Positions 16,223-24,669 of a stretch of DNA of 33,283 nucleotides are shown piece after piece. Every line of letters begins with the position of its first letter. Position 1 is the stretch's first letter. This stretch comes from Alphaproteobacteria bacterium. GTDB lineage: Bacteria; Pseudomonadota; Alphaproteobacteria; UBA828. The DNA lies in the NCBI GenBank assembly GCA_022826345.1, contig JAJDVB010000095.1, forward strand, positions 1-33,283, given 5' to 3'. A program made the position numbers and the translations under genes. The notes beneath the pieces are model-generated. The model made no database searches, had not been told where the DNA came from, and saw only the letters and a program-made list of their open reading frames with translations.

Positions 16223-17233
16223 TCAGGCGCCGACCTCCTCCCACCGGCCGCTCTCGCCGGAACGCGCCAGCGCATCCAGCGCCCGCATCATCTTGACCGA
16301 TTCCTCCAGCGGAAATGCCGGCGGTGCCTCGCCCCGCACCGCCGCGCAGAACGCCTCGGCCTGTGGCACGTACTGGTTCACCCGTTCCAGGGTCTCGACC
16401 TCCTCGTTGAGGGGCTCCCAGATCTGGCGCGGCCCGAGGATCGAGATACGGGCCTCACGGGTTGGCGACTGGGCAAAGGGGTCGGGCAGCTCGATCCGCC
16501 CCTCGGTGCCGTGGATCGCCATGTGCTGATGGACCGCGGAGAGTGTGCCGCAGGTGAAGCTCAGGATGCCATTGGGGAACTGCAGCGTCGCGCTGGCTAG
16601 CACGTCTGTTCCCCATTCAGGATGCCGCTCGATCGCGGCGAAAGCGCTGATGGGATCGGCCTCGAACACGTAGCGCGCGGTCAGCAACGGATAGACGCCG
16701 ATGTCGAGCAGTCCGCCGCCGCCCATCTCCCGCTTGTTGCGGATGTTCTCGGGGTCGTCCAGCCAGTAGCTGACCCAGCCCTGGATCGCCCGCAGGCGGC
16801 CGATGCGGCCGGCGCGCACCAGCTCCCGCACCCGCTTCCATTGCGGATGGTGGGTGACGACATAAGCCTCCTGAATCTGCATGCCGGTCTCGCCGCGCAC
16901 GGCGATGAGCTGCGCCGCCTCGTCCGCATCGAGCGCAATCGGCTTCTCGCAGAGCACGTGCTTGCCGGCGCGCGCCGCCTTCGCCGACCAGGGCACGTGG
17001 AGGTGATTGGGCAGCGGGTTGAAGACCACGTCGATGGCGGGATCGGCCAACATGGACTCGTAATCGCCATAGGCCCGCGCCAAGCCGAAGCGCTCGGCCA
17101 CCGCCTCAGCCTTGGCCAGCTCGCGGCTCGCGATGCCGTGGACGCGGAGGCCCTTGGCCTGCTGCAGCGCCGGAATCATGTGCTCGATGGCGAAGAATGA
17201 GGCGCCGAGCACGCCCCAGGAAAGTTCCGTCAT
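16223..17233 (-). CDS. Gfo/Idh/MocA-family NAD(P)-dependent sugar dehydrogenase
   Basis: A 336-residue oxidoreductase. The N-terminal Rossmann domain starts WGVLGASFFA and contains the family signature EKP (Glu96-Lys97-Pro98 in HVLCEKPIAL), whose lysine is catalytic. The C-terminal alpha/beta domain carries GGGGLLDIGVYPL, the substrate-side Asp segment. It is closest in feel to glucose-fructose oxidoreductase / D-xylose 1-dehydrogenase-type members that oxidise an aldose to a lactone. Because an ApnL-like lactonase follows 68 bases downstream, a D-apiose or related aldose dehydrogenase is an attractive inference, not proven. ATG 17233 has GGAG about 8 bases upstream. There is no twin-arginine or Sec signal, so it is cytosolic. 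The 76 bases before it separate it from the AcoX-like gene. Confidence 0.85.
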   Translation of the reverse strand: MTELSWGVLGASFFAIEHMIPALQQAKGLRVHGIASRELAKAEAVAERFGLARAYGDYESMLADPAIDVVFNPLPNHLHVPWSAKAARAGKHVLCEKPIALDADEAAQLIAVRGETGMQIQEAYVVTHHPQWKRVRELVRAGRIGRLRAIQGWVSYWLDDPENIRNKREMGGGGLLDIGVYPLLTARYVFEADPISAFAAIERHPEWGTDVLASATLQFPNGILSFTCGTLSAVHQHMAIHGTEGRIELPDPFAQSPTREARISILGPRQIWEPLNEEVETLERVNQYVPQAEAFCAAVRGEAPPAFPLEESVKMMRALDALARSGESGRWEEVGA

Positions 17234-17309
17234 GCCCCTACTCCCCGCCCCGGCAGAGCGCCGCCATCCTGCGGGAAGCCCCCCGACTGCTCAAGTGACG
17301 GCGGCAGGC

Positions 17310-18431
17310 TTAGGCCGAGACCCGGCACACCGTCTCGTTGCCGCGGCCCGTGACGACCCGGCGCCAGCCGGAAAGCGCGTGGTCAAGCTCGGGATCGCCG
17401 GTATCGACGTGAAGCGTGCCCTCATGCAGCGACGCGATCTTCTCGGGCGTCGCCGCGACGAGCAGCCGGTCGAGGCCCATCGCCCGCACAACGCGCGCGC
17501 CGATCTGCTGGTTGCCGCGCCCGAGAAAGTGCCCCTGGCCGCCGATGGGCGTGACCACGATGGCGCCGGGCCGGCTCTCTTCCAGCGCGCGCAGAATGCC
17601 CTCCTCGGTCGCGTCGGCGCCGATCACCACCCCGTCCCGCACCAGGTCGACGCCGAGCAGGGTTTTGGGCACGCCGAGCGCGTCGGCGATCGCCCGCGTG
17701 GTGGTGCCGGGCCCCAGGATGTAGAGCCGCCCGGTCTCCATCCGGCCCGCGATCTCGGCGGCGATTCCTGCCAGCGCCGCGCGGTCGCTGCTGACCCCAC
17801 CCGCCTTCACGCTCTGAGTGAGGCCTGGCGCATAAGGAACTGGAAGATAACCGTAAAGCCTTGCCGAAACGGCGCCGGCGCGGAACGCCTCTTCGTCGAT
17901 ATCCATCACCTCGCGCGGCCGCGCATCGATGTCCTGGGCCAACGCCCTGAGCGCGATGTCGGCAGCAGCGCGGGGGCTGGTGGCGTAGACCGCCGAGTGC
18001 ATCTTCACGCCCGCCGGCACGCCGATCACGGGCACCCGGTCGCCGAGCGCGGCCGCCATGTCGCGGGCGGTGCCGTCGCCGCCGGCGAAGACGATGAGCC
18101 GGACGCCGGCGGCCGCCATCGCCTCGGCCGCCGCGCAAGTATCCGCCGCGCTGGTCTCCCCTTCGGCCGGGGCGCCCACGATTGTCGGGCAGAGGCCCGC
18201 GTCTCGCGCGATCCCCTCCCCCATCTCGCCGGGAGCCGCGAGCAGTTCCAGTCCAGGCCGGGCGGCGGCAAGCGCGTTCAGCACCACCACCGCGCGTGCG
18301 CCCGCCTGCGGCAGCGCGCCGCGGGCGCGGGCTTCGCTCAGGATTGCCGCCGTGTCAGTGCCCTTGAGCCCGACGCTGCCGCCCATGCCGGCGATCGGGT
18401 TGACGATGAGGCCGAGTGCTGGCCCGGCCAT
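17310..18431 (-). CDS. ATP-NAD kinase / AcoX-family protein
   Basis: A 373-residue protein with the NAD-kinase fold. The N-terminus is GLIVNPIAGMGG, and the nucleotide motif GGDGT is at about 117-121 (FAGGDGTARD). GPGTTTRAIADALG and VTPIGGQGHFLGRGNQQI are typical of the AcoX branch. AcoX-type proteins occur beside acetoin or 2-oxoacid dehydrogenase genes, but their reaction is not established. Phosphorylation of NAD or a small substrate is possible. ATG 18431 is chosen because the frame upstream of it lies within the GcvPB-like gene, whose stop is 10 bases away. Coupling to a GcvP-like pair suggests a helper role, perhaps in cofactor supply or repair. Confidence 0.85.
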   Translation of the reverse strand: MAGPALGLIVNPIAGMGGSVGLKGTDTAAILSEARARGALPQAGARAVVVLNALAAARPGLELLAAPGEMGEGIARDAGLCPTIVGAPAEGETSAADTCAAAEAMAAAGVRLIVFAGGDGTARDMAAALGDRVPVIGVPAGVKMHSAVYATSPRAAADIALRALAQDIDARPREVMDIDEEAFRAGAVSARLYGYLPVPYAPGLTQSVKAGGVSSDRAALAGIAAEIAGRMETGRLYILGPGTTTRAIADALGVPKTLLGVDLVRDGVVIGADATEEGILRALEESRPGAIVVTPIGGQGHFLGRGNQQIGARVVRAMGLDRLLVAATPEKIASLHEGTLHVDTGDPELDHALSGWRRVVTGRGNETVCRVSA

Positions 18432-18441
18432 GGCGTGCCGC

Positions 18442-20040
18442 TCAGCTGTAGCCGCCGCCGTGGCCGCCCAGGCCGCGCTTGACGTTGGCCCAGTTCCCCC
18501 GCTTGCGCCGGTAGGCGCGGGACGTGAAGGCCCAGCAGTCCGGATCCTCCGGCACGTCCCCATCGATGGGCCGGATGGCGGCGCTGTGGGGGGCCGCCGT
18601 CACATGCTCCGGCGCGGTGCGGGCCTCCTCGGCGATCCGCCGCAGCGCGCCCAGCACGTGGTCCATCTCCGCGATGGTGAGCGATTCGCCCGGCTCCAGG
18701 GTGAAGGGCTGCGGCACCAGCATCGGCACGTGACTCTCCATGTAATGCTGCACGCCGAAGTCGACCATCCGGTTCAGCACGTCGTGGCTGGCGACGCCGG
18801 TCTCCTCGTAGAGCGGCTCCCAGCTGTAGCGGACCTGCTCCAGCTTGGGATAGGTGTTCTTGGGCCACGGGATGGTCGTGCCCTCGATCTGCCTGATGTT
18901 GTGCAGCATGTAATTGTTGTTGAGCACCGCGGTCTCGGCGACCGCGCGCAGGCCCTCGGCGCCCAGGCTGCGGACCCAGGCATAGGCCTTGAGCACCGCG
19001 TGCACGTTGCCGATGAAGGCGCGGATCTTCTCGATTCCCTCCCCCGGCTCGTGGTCGAGGCCGTAGCGCTCCCCGTCGTAGGTGACGATGGGGCGCGGCA
19101 GGAAGCGCTCCAGATGCTGCTTGACGCCGACCGCGGCGCAGCCCAGGCCGAGCGCGCCGTGGGGCGCGGAGAAGGTCTTGTGCAAGTTGAACTGGCACAT
19201 GTCGAAGCCGGTATCGCCCGCGCGCACGATCCCCAGCAGCGGATTGCCGTTGGCCTGGTCGTAGGCGCAGAGCCCACCGGCCTCGTGCACGATGTCCACG
19301 AACGCGCGGATGTGCGGGTTGTACTGCCCGGTATCCTCGGGGTTCGTCAGCATCAGGCCGGCGGTGCGCTCGGAGACCGCGGCCTTGAGCGCGTCGACCT
19401 CGGCGAAGCCCATCTCGCCCGGCATGAGCGTGATGACCTTGAAGCCGGCCACCGCCGGCGTCGCCGCGTCGGCCGGGTGCGAGAAGGCGGTGGTGATGAT
19501 CTCGTCCCGCTTGCCGCCGTCGCCGCGCGATTCGTGATAGGCGCGGATCAGGCAAGCGTTGGTGTAGATGCCCTGCGCCCCGCTCGCCGGCTGGAAGGTG
19601 AAGGCGTCCATGCCGGCGATCTCGCACATCATGCGGTTGAAGCGGTAGAGGATCTCCAGCGTGCCCTGCAGCGTCTCCGGGTCTTGCAGCGGATGCACGT
19701 CGGCGAAAGCCGGCAGGCGCGCGACATACTCATGCACCTTGGGGCTGTATTTCATGGTGCAGGTGCCCATCATGTCGACGGTCACGTCGAAGCCCATGGC
19801 CATCTGCGAGAGCCGCAAGAAGTGCCGGAGCACCCGGTGCTGCGGCACCTGGGGCAGCGCCGGCGGCGTCGCCCGCCGCACCCCTTCGGGCAGCGCCGCA
19901 GCGACATCGCCGACCGCATCGGCGATGGCATCGTCCACCTTGGGCGGCAGCAGGCCACGCCCGCCGTCACCCGGAATCTCGTCGATCAGGGGCTCGTCCC
20001 AGTGCGCGGCATGGAAGCCGCTCCCTACGCGGTCTGTCAT
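18442..20040 (-). CDS. gcvPB: Glycine dehydrogenase (decarboxylating) subunit 2-like PLP enzyme
   Basis: A 532-residue fold-type I PLP protein matching the C-terminal half of glycine decarboxylase. The Schiff-base lysine is Lys288 in FNLHKTFSAPHG, and GTCTMKYSPK (92-101) is the family entry loop. Several positions that are near-invariant in true GcvPB differ here. The SAHGTNPA loop reads FSHPADAA (His188 kept), TNPNT reads TNPED, DGANLNA reads DQANGNP, and HGGGGPG reads HGALGLG. Thus the chemistry is probably PLP-dependent decarboxylation or amine transfer, but glycine may not be the substrate. Its start overlaps the subunit 1-like stop by 4 bases (ATGA). No GcvH, GcvT or lipoamide dehydrogenase gene is present in the window. 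Confidence 0.85.
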   Translation of the reverse strand: MTDRVGSGFHAAHWDEPLIDEIPGDGGRGLLPPKVDDAIADAVGDVAAALPEGVRRATPPALPQVPQHRVLRHFLRLSQMAMGFDVTVDMMGTCTMKYSPKVHEYVARLPAFADVHPLQDPETLQGTLEILYRFNRMMCEIAGMDAFTFQPASGAQGIYTNACLIRAYHESRGDGGKRDEIITTAFSHPADAATPAVAGFKVITLMPGEMGFAEVDALKAAVSERTAGLMLTNPEDTGQYNPHIRAFVDIVHEAGGLCAYDQANGNPLLGIVRAGDTGFDMCQFNLHKTFSAPHGALGLGCAAVGVKQHLERFLPRPIVTYDGERYGLDHEPGEGIEKIRAFIGNVHAVLKAYAWVRSLGAEGLRAVAETAVLNNNYMLHNIRQIEGTTIPWPKNTYPKLEQVRYSWEPLYEETGVASHDVLNRMVDFGVQHYMESHVPMLVPQPFTLEPGESLTIAEMDHVLGALRRIAEEARTAPEHVTAAPHSAAIRPIDGDVPEDPDCWAFTSRAYRRKRGNWANVKRGLGGHGGGYS

Positions 20041-21431
20041 CGGACCGCCTCCCCGAGCGCGGAGACCAGTCTCTCGATCTCGGCCGCCCCGTGCAGCTCA
20101 GTCACGCAATAGAGCGCCGACTGGCCCAACGCCGGGAACTCGCCGCTCAGGTCCTTGCCACCGTGAATCTCGGCCTCCAGCAGCGCCGCGTTGACGGCCG
20201 CGACCGTCTTGCCCGTGCCCGAGAAGTCGACCACGAACTCCTTGAAGAACGGCTGTCCCAGGTGGGGCACGGAGACGCCGGGCAGCCCCGCGATCCTCTC
20301 CGCCGCGTAGCAGGCGCGCTGCATGATGCCGCGGCCGAGCTCGGCCATGCCCTCCGGGCCCATGAGCGAGAGATAGACCGCAGCCCCGATGGCCCAGACC
20401 CACTGGGTCGTGCCGGCGTAGTCGGTCGCATCGTGGCGGGTGTCGTACGACGTGCGCTCCATGGTGGACCAGGCGAAGCCGAAGCCCTCTCCTTCCACCT
20501 CCGGCGCGATGCTGAACATGATCGTGGGGTATTCGGCGACGAAGCGCGCCTCGTCGCGGCTCGCGATGAAGCCCCCGTTGCCCCCGCCCGCGTACATGTG
20601 AATGCCGAGCGGCTGCAGGTCGCCCACCACGAGGTCCGCGCCGTAGTCGGCGGGCGCCGCGAGCACGCCGAGGGAGATGGGGTCGACACCAGCGATCAGC
20701 ATGGCGCCGGCCTCGTGGGCGATGTCGGCGATGGCCTGCGCCTTCGTCTCGATCAGGCCGAGATAGCCCGGACTCTCGATCACAACCGCGGCGGTCTCGG
20801 CCGAGACCTTGGCGCGGAGGTCGGCGAGGTCGGTGCCCCCGGTTGCGGGATCGCGGGCGACGGTCTCTATCGTCGCGAAGGGCTTGGCGAAGCCCTGGAG
20901 CTGCGAGCGCTTATCGGCGCTCATGGTCTCCGGCACCAGCACGCCGCGCCGGCCGGTAATGCGGCAGGCCATCGTCACGGCGGTGCCGATGGCGGCGCCG
21001 GCGTCGTAGGTGGGAGTCGAGACCACCTCCATGCCCACCAGCTCGCCGATCAGGCTCTGAAACTCGAAGAGCGCCTGGTTCTTGCCGTGGTCGGAGTAGG
21101 TGCCGCCGCCGTAAGCCGTGAGAAACTCGCCGCGATGGACGATCTCGTCCACGATCGCCGGCACGTAGTGCTGGGCGCAGCCGGCACCGCAGAAGTTGAG
21201 CCACGACCCGGTGCAGGGCTGGTTGCGGGCGACGATCTCCTCGAGATGCCGCCGCAGGTCTTGCTCGCCGGGCAGCGCCGGCGGCAGGTCGAGCAGCCCC
21301 TTGACCCTGAGCGCCTCCGGAATCGCGGCGTAAAGCTCCGACACGTCGCCCACGCCGATGGCATCCAGCAGCTTTCGCCGCGGCTCAGGCGCCGCATTCG
21401 GCACGTAAGGATGAGTGAACCCGTGGCCCAT
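20037..21431 (-). CDS. gcvPA: Glycine dehydrogenase (decarboxylating) subunit 1-like protein
   Basis: A 464-residue partner corresponding to the N-terminal half of glycine decarboxylase. Characteristic segments are GFTHPYVPNA at the N-terminus, FLTAYGGGTYSDHGKNQALFEFQSLI (in canonical proteins FYTPYQAEISQGTLQ), TPTYDAGAAIGTA and GDLQPLGIHMYAGGGNGGF. In real glycine cleavage systems the two subunits form a heterotetramer with PLP in the other chain. The fold is clear, but, as in its partner, the conserved loops are diverged. ATG 21431 has a strong purine-rich leader (GGGAGGGGAGGCGA). It opens the long minus-strand run and faces the LamB/YcsF gene across 130 bases. Confidence 0.85.
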   Translation of the reverse strand: MGHGFTHPYVPNAAPEPRRKLLDAIGVGDVSELYAAIPEALRVKGLLDLPPALPGEQDLRRHLEEIVARNQPCTGSWLNFCGAGCAQHYVPAIVDEIVHRGEFLTAYGGGTYSDHGKNQALFEFQSLIGELVGMEVVSTPTYDAGAAIGTAVTMACRITGRRGVLVPETMSADKRSQLQGFAKPFATIETVARDPATGGTDLADLRAKVSAETAAVVIESPGYLGLIETKAQAIADIAHEAGAMLIAGVDPISLGVLAAPADYGADLVVGDLQPLGIHMYAGGGNGGFIASRDEARFVAEYPTIMFSIAPEVEGEGFGFAWSTMERTSYDTRHDATDYAGTTQWVWAIGAAVYLSLMGPEGMAELGRGIMQRACYAAERIAGLPGVSVPHLGQPFFKEFVVDFSGTGKTVAAVNAALLEAEIHGGKDLSGEFPALGQSALYCVTELHGAAEIERLVSALGEAVR

Positions 21432-21458
21432 GTCTCGCCTCCCCTCCCGATTCCGGCC

Positions 21459-21487
21459 AGTCTATCGCGGGGCCGAAGGCGCACCAA
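21459..21487 (-). promoter_or_regulatory. Candidate sigma70-type promoter for the GcvP-like operon
   Basis: On the minus strand TTGGTG (21487-21482) and TAGACT (21464-21459) are 17 bases apart, about 28 bases before the ATG at 21431. The -10 matches 4 of 6 consensus bases and the -35 only 3 of 6. It lies in the shared divergent region, where a TTGACT at 21504-21509 could serve the plus-strand operon. Confidence 0.3.
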
Positions 21488-21561
21488 CGGCGCCCGGCCC
21501 GCTTTGACTGCCCGGCTGCGCCCGTGCAGTGTTCTGCGCCACGGCAGATCGGGAGCCCGCC

Positions 21562-22287
21562 ATGGCCATCACCATCAACTGCGACATCGGCGAGGGGTAC
21601 GGTCTCTACACCTTCGGCAACGATGAGCGGATCATGCCCTTCATCAGCATCGCCAACGTCGCGTGCGGCTTCCACGCCTCCGACCCCACGGTGATGCACG
21701 CGACCGTGCGCCTTGCCCTCGAACACGGAGTCAAGGTCGGCGCGCACCCGTCCCTCCCCGACCGCCAGGGTTTCGGGCGGCGGGAGATGCAGATGGAGCG
21801 CGAGGAGCTGCGCGACCTACTGATCTACCAGGTCGGCGCGCTCAAGGGCTTCCTCAAAGCGGCCGGCGCGCCGCTGAACCACATCAAGCCCCACGGCGCG
21901 CTCTTCGGCATGACCTCGAAGTACGAGCACTGCGCCGAGGCCGCCGCCGATGCGGCCGAAATCTTCGGCGTACCGCTGATCGGCCAGGGCGGAACCATGC
22001 ACGACACCGTCTACACCCGGCGCGGCCTGCCCTGGTGGCCTGAGTTCTACGCCGATCTTGAGTACGACCGGGAGTGCAACCTGATCATCACGCGCGAGCA
22101 CGAGCCTTACGAGCCGGCCGCGACGGCGAGCCGCACGCTCCGCGCCATCGAGGAGGGCATGGTCACGTCGGTGGAAGGCGTCGACGTGCCAATCCGGGCG
22201 GAAACGGTGTGCATCCACTCCGACACGCCGGGCATCGATGCGGTCGCGCCGGTCCTGCGCGAGGCGCTGGCACCCCACATGGCGTAA
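21562..22287 (+). CDS. LamB/YcsF-family protein (5-oxoprolinase subunit A-like, PxpA homologue)
   Basis: A 241-residue protein of the PxpA/YcsF family. Shared motifs are INCDIGEGYG at the start (PxpA: LNADLGEG), IANVACGFHASDP, VGAHPSLPDRQGFGRR, HIKPHGALF and ETVCIHSD. They hold the conserved Asp/His residues of the metal-dependent deacetylase-like fold. In E. coli PxpA works with PxpB and PxpC to open 5-oxoproline using ATP; no B or C genes are present here. The region FYADLEYDRECNLIITREHE replaces the usual FADRGY...G(S/T)LVPR stretch, so this is a separate subfamily with a probably different substrate. ATG 21562 with GGGAG 7 bases upstream is clearly better than the earlier in-frame start. 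First gene of the plus-strand arm. Confidence 0.85.
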   Translation: MAITINCDIGEGYGLYTFGNDERIMPFISIANVACGFHASDPTVMHATVRLALEHGVKVGAHPSLPDRQGFGRREMQMEREELRDLLIYQVGALKGFLKAAGAPLNHIKPHGALFGMTSKYEHCAEAAADAAEIFGVPLIGQGGTMHDTVYTRRGLPWWPEFYADLEYDRECNLIITREHEPYEPAATASRTLRAIEEGMVTSVEGVDVPIRAETVCIHSDTPGIDAVAPVLREALAPHMA

Positions 22288-22344
22288 TCCGCTCGCTCGC
22301 CGGCGCTTGGGGACACACGGCAGCGCAACGACGGAGGCAAAGCC

Positions 22345-23667
22345 ATGGCGACCTCGAACCTGACACTTGGCGAGCGTGACGACGCCGCGATCGCCGGCAT
22401 TCAGAAGCTCCGCTTCAACCCGCTGGCGGCGCGCGGCGGGCACGGCTCCTACCTTACGGCCGACGACGGCCGGGCCATCCTCGACCTCTCCGCCTCGGCG
22501 ACGGCGGCGAGCCTCGGCTACGGCCATCCCGCCGTGATCGAGGCCGTGACCAAGGCGATGGCCGACATGGCGGGCGCGAGCCTGCTGATGTACCCGAACG
22601 AGCCGGCCGCCGCGCTCGCCGAGGCGTTGCTGGAGACGATGCCTGGAAACGCCGAGCGGCGCGTCTGGTACGGCCACTCCGGCTCCGACGCTAACGACGC
22701 CGCCTCCCGCGTGCTTGAGGCGGCGACCGGCCGACACCGCTTCATCTCCTTCATCGGCTCCTACCACGGCGGCGTGGCGGGCTCGATGAGCATCTCGGGC
22801 CACACGGCGATGACCCATACGCTGCCCCGGCCGGGTCTGGTGCTGCTGCCCTACCCCGACCCCTACCGGCCGCGATTTTCTGCCGACGACGTGCTCGACA
22901 TGCTGGACTACCAGTTCGAGACGACCTGCCCCCCTGAGCAGGTTGCGGCCATATTCATCGAGCCGATCATGTCGGACGGCGGCCTGATCGTGCCGCCCGC
23001 AGGCTTCCTCAAGGCCCTGGAGGAGCGCTGCCGACGCTATGGCATCCTCACCGTTCTCGACGAGGTCAAGGTCGGCCTGGGCCGCTCAGGCGCGCTCCAT
23101 GCCTTCAGCCACGAGGGGCTGGAGCCCGACATGGTCGTCCTCGGTAAGGGCCTGGGCGGCGGACTGCCGCTCTCCGCATTGATCGGCCCCGCTTCGATCA
23201 TGGACCACCGTCCCGCCTTCGCGATCCAGACCACGGGCGGCAATCCGGTCTGCACCGCCGCAGGCCTCGCGGTGCTCCGCACCGTGCGCGACGAGGATCT
23301 CCCGAGCCGCGCGGAGCACGTGGGCACGGCGCTGGCGGAGGGTCTGAGGAAGCTCGCCGCGCGGCACGAAATGATCGGCGACGTGCGCGGGCGCGGTCTC
23401 GCGATCGGAGTGGACTTGGTGGAGGATCGCGAGCGCCACACGCCGGTCCCCGCGACCACGACGGCCAAGGTGATCGTCCGCGCCTACGAGCTTGGCGCGA
23501 GCTTCATCTACGTCGGCCTCGCGGCGAATGTGCTGGAGATCACGCCGCCGCTCACCCTGAGCGACGCGGAGTGCGAGGAGGGCCTCGGCATCATCGACCG
23601 GGCGCTCGCCGATGTCGCAGCCGGCCTGGTCCCCGACGAAGCCGTTCAGGCCTATATGAACTGGTGA
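22345..23667 (+). CDS. Class III PLP-dependent aminotransferase
   Basis: A 440-residue class III (GabT/ornithine/DGD-type) aminotransferase. The PLP lysine is Lys268 (VVLGKGLGGGLPLSA). The cofactor Asp is Asp239 in LDEVKVGLGRSG, where the usual DEVQ is DEVK (Lys242). The ring-stacking segment SYHGGVAGS and the TTGGNPVCTAAGLAVL phosphate-side loop from the other subunit are intact. These enzymes move amino groups from omega-amines or amino acids to 2-oxoacids; a few decarboxylate. GGAGG sits 8 bases before ATG 22345, 57 bases after the YcsF-like stop. It forms an operon with the LLM flavin enzyme, 12 bases downstream. The substrate is unknown. Confidence 0.88.
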   Translation: MATSNLTLGERDDAAIAGIQKLRFNPLAARGGHGSYLTADDGRAILDLSASATAASLGYGHPAVIEAVTKAMADMAGASLLMYPNEPAAALAEALLETMPGNAERRVWYGHSGSDANDAASRVLEAATGRHRFISFIGSYHGGVAGSMSISGHTAMTHTLPRPGLVLLPYPDPYRPRFSADDVLDMLDYQFETTCPPEQVAAIFIEPIMSDGGLIVPPAGFLKALEERCRRYGILTVLDEVKVGLGRSGALHAFSHEGLEPDMVVLGKGLGGGLPLSALIGPASIMDHRPAFAIQTTGGNPVCTAAGLAVLRTVRDEDLPSRAEHVGTALAEGLRKLAARHEMIGDVRGRGLAIGVDLVEDRERHTPVPATTTAKVIVRAYELGASFIYVGLAANVLEITPPLTLSDAECEEGLGIIDRALADVAAGLVPDEAVQAYMNW

Positions 23668-23679
23668 GGAGTGTTACGA

Positions 23680-24669
23680 ATGCCCACCGCCTCCCGTCCC
23701 ATGGGCGTCTTCATCCTCGGCGACGTCGCGCCCGCCGATATTGTGAGTCTGAGTCGGCAGGTCGAACGCTGCGGTTTCTCCGACCTCTGGTTCGCTGAGG
23801 ACTATTTCATGCTCTCGGGCTTCGCCAGCGCCGCGATGGCGCTCCAGGCCACCGAGGCAGTGGACGTGGGCATCGGCGCGGTCTCCAACCGGGCGCGTCA
23901 TCCGGCCGTCACCGCCATGGAAGCCTCGACGCTGGCGAATGCCTATCCGGGCCGCTTCACCCTCGGCATCGGCCATGGCGTGCCGTTCTGGGTTGCGCAA
24001 ATGCACCTCACGCCGAAATCGGTGCTGGGCTCGATGCGCGAGGCGATCACCGGCGTGAAGCACCTGTTCGCGGGCGAGACCCTCACGCAGACCGGCGATT
24101 ACTACGGTTACGATGCGGTCTCGCTCACACACCCCGCGCCCGACCTCCAAGTGCTCGGCGCCGCCGTCGGGCCGAAGTCCGTCGATCTCTGCGCCGAGAT
24201 CGCCGACGGGATGGTGCTCTCCGCGATGGCGGGCCCGCGCTATGTCGCAACCGTCCGGGAGCGAATTGCGAGGGTCCGACGCGAGCGTGGGTTGCCGGAG
24301 GACTTCCAGCTCGTCACCTATGCCATCACCAGTGTCGGCGAGGATCGCGCCGCCGCTCGTGCCAAGGTGCGTCCCTTGATCGCCCTTTATCTTGGGGCCA
24401 TGGGCCCGACGCTGATCACAGGCGTCTACGATGCCAACGACGCGCTCGTTGGATTGATCGACGAGGGCGGCGCTGAGGCGATCGAAACCAACATGCCGGA
24501 CGACTGGCTGGACTGGCTCGCGGTCGCGGGCGGGCCGGAGGACTGCCGCAGCGGCGTCGAGGCGCTGTTCGACGCGGGCGCGACCAAGGTCGTGCTCTGC
24601 GTCGTTCCCTCCGAAGAGTTGCCGACCCAGCTGGAGATTCTGGGGAGCGAGGTGCTGCCGGGGCTCTAA
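23680..24669 (+). CDS. LLM-class (luciferase-like) flavin-dependent oxidoreductase
   Basis: A 329-residue bacterial luciferase-like TIM-barrel protein. The N-terminal strand MGVFILGDVAP, LWFAEDYFM (active-site side) and VDVGIGAVSNRARHPAVTAMEASTLANAYPGRFTLGIGHG are typical of the LLM family, including F420-dependent and FMN-dependent members. ATG 23680 is favoured over GTG 23671 because GAGGAG lies 8 bases before it. Family members are monooxygenases or F420-dependent dehydrogenases. Similarity to methylenetetrahydromethanopterin reductase-type proteins suggests F420, but no cofactor can be decided from sequence alone. Its stop overlaps the stop of the facing aminotransferase gene by 3 bases plus one, so the two genes are tightly convergent. 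Confidence 0.86.
   Translation: MPTASRPMGVFILGDVAPADIVSLSRQVERCGFSDLWFAEDYFMLSGFASAAMALQATEAVDVGIGAVSNRARHPAVTAMEASTLANAYPGRFTLGIGHGVPFWVAQMHLTPKSVLGSMREAITGVKHLFAGETLTQTGDYYGYDAVSLTHPAPDLQVLGAAVGPKSVDLCAEIADGMVLSAMAGPRYVATVRERIARVRRERGLPEDFQLVTYAITSVGEDRAAARAKVRPLIALYLGAMGPTLITGVYDANDALVGLIDEGGAEAIETNMPDDWLDWLAVAGGPEDCRSGVEALFDAGATKVVLCVVPSEELPTQLEILGSEVLPGL

Noticed and set aside
18058..20112. 684-codon plus-strand frame opposite the GcvPB-like gene
   Set aside because: Low-complexity His/Arg/Val-rich translation; the opposite strand is a recognisable PLP enzyme.
21432..21561. Glycine riboswitch ahead of the GcvP-like operon
   Set aside because: Only 130 bases between start codons, shared by two directions, and I see no tandem glycine-aptamer pattern.
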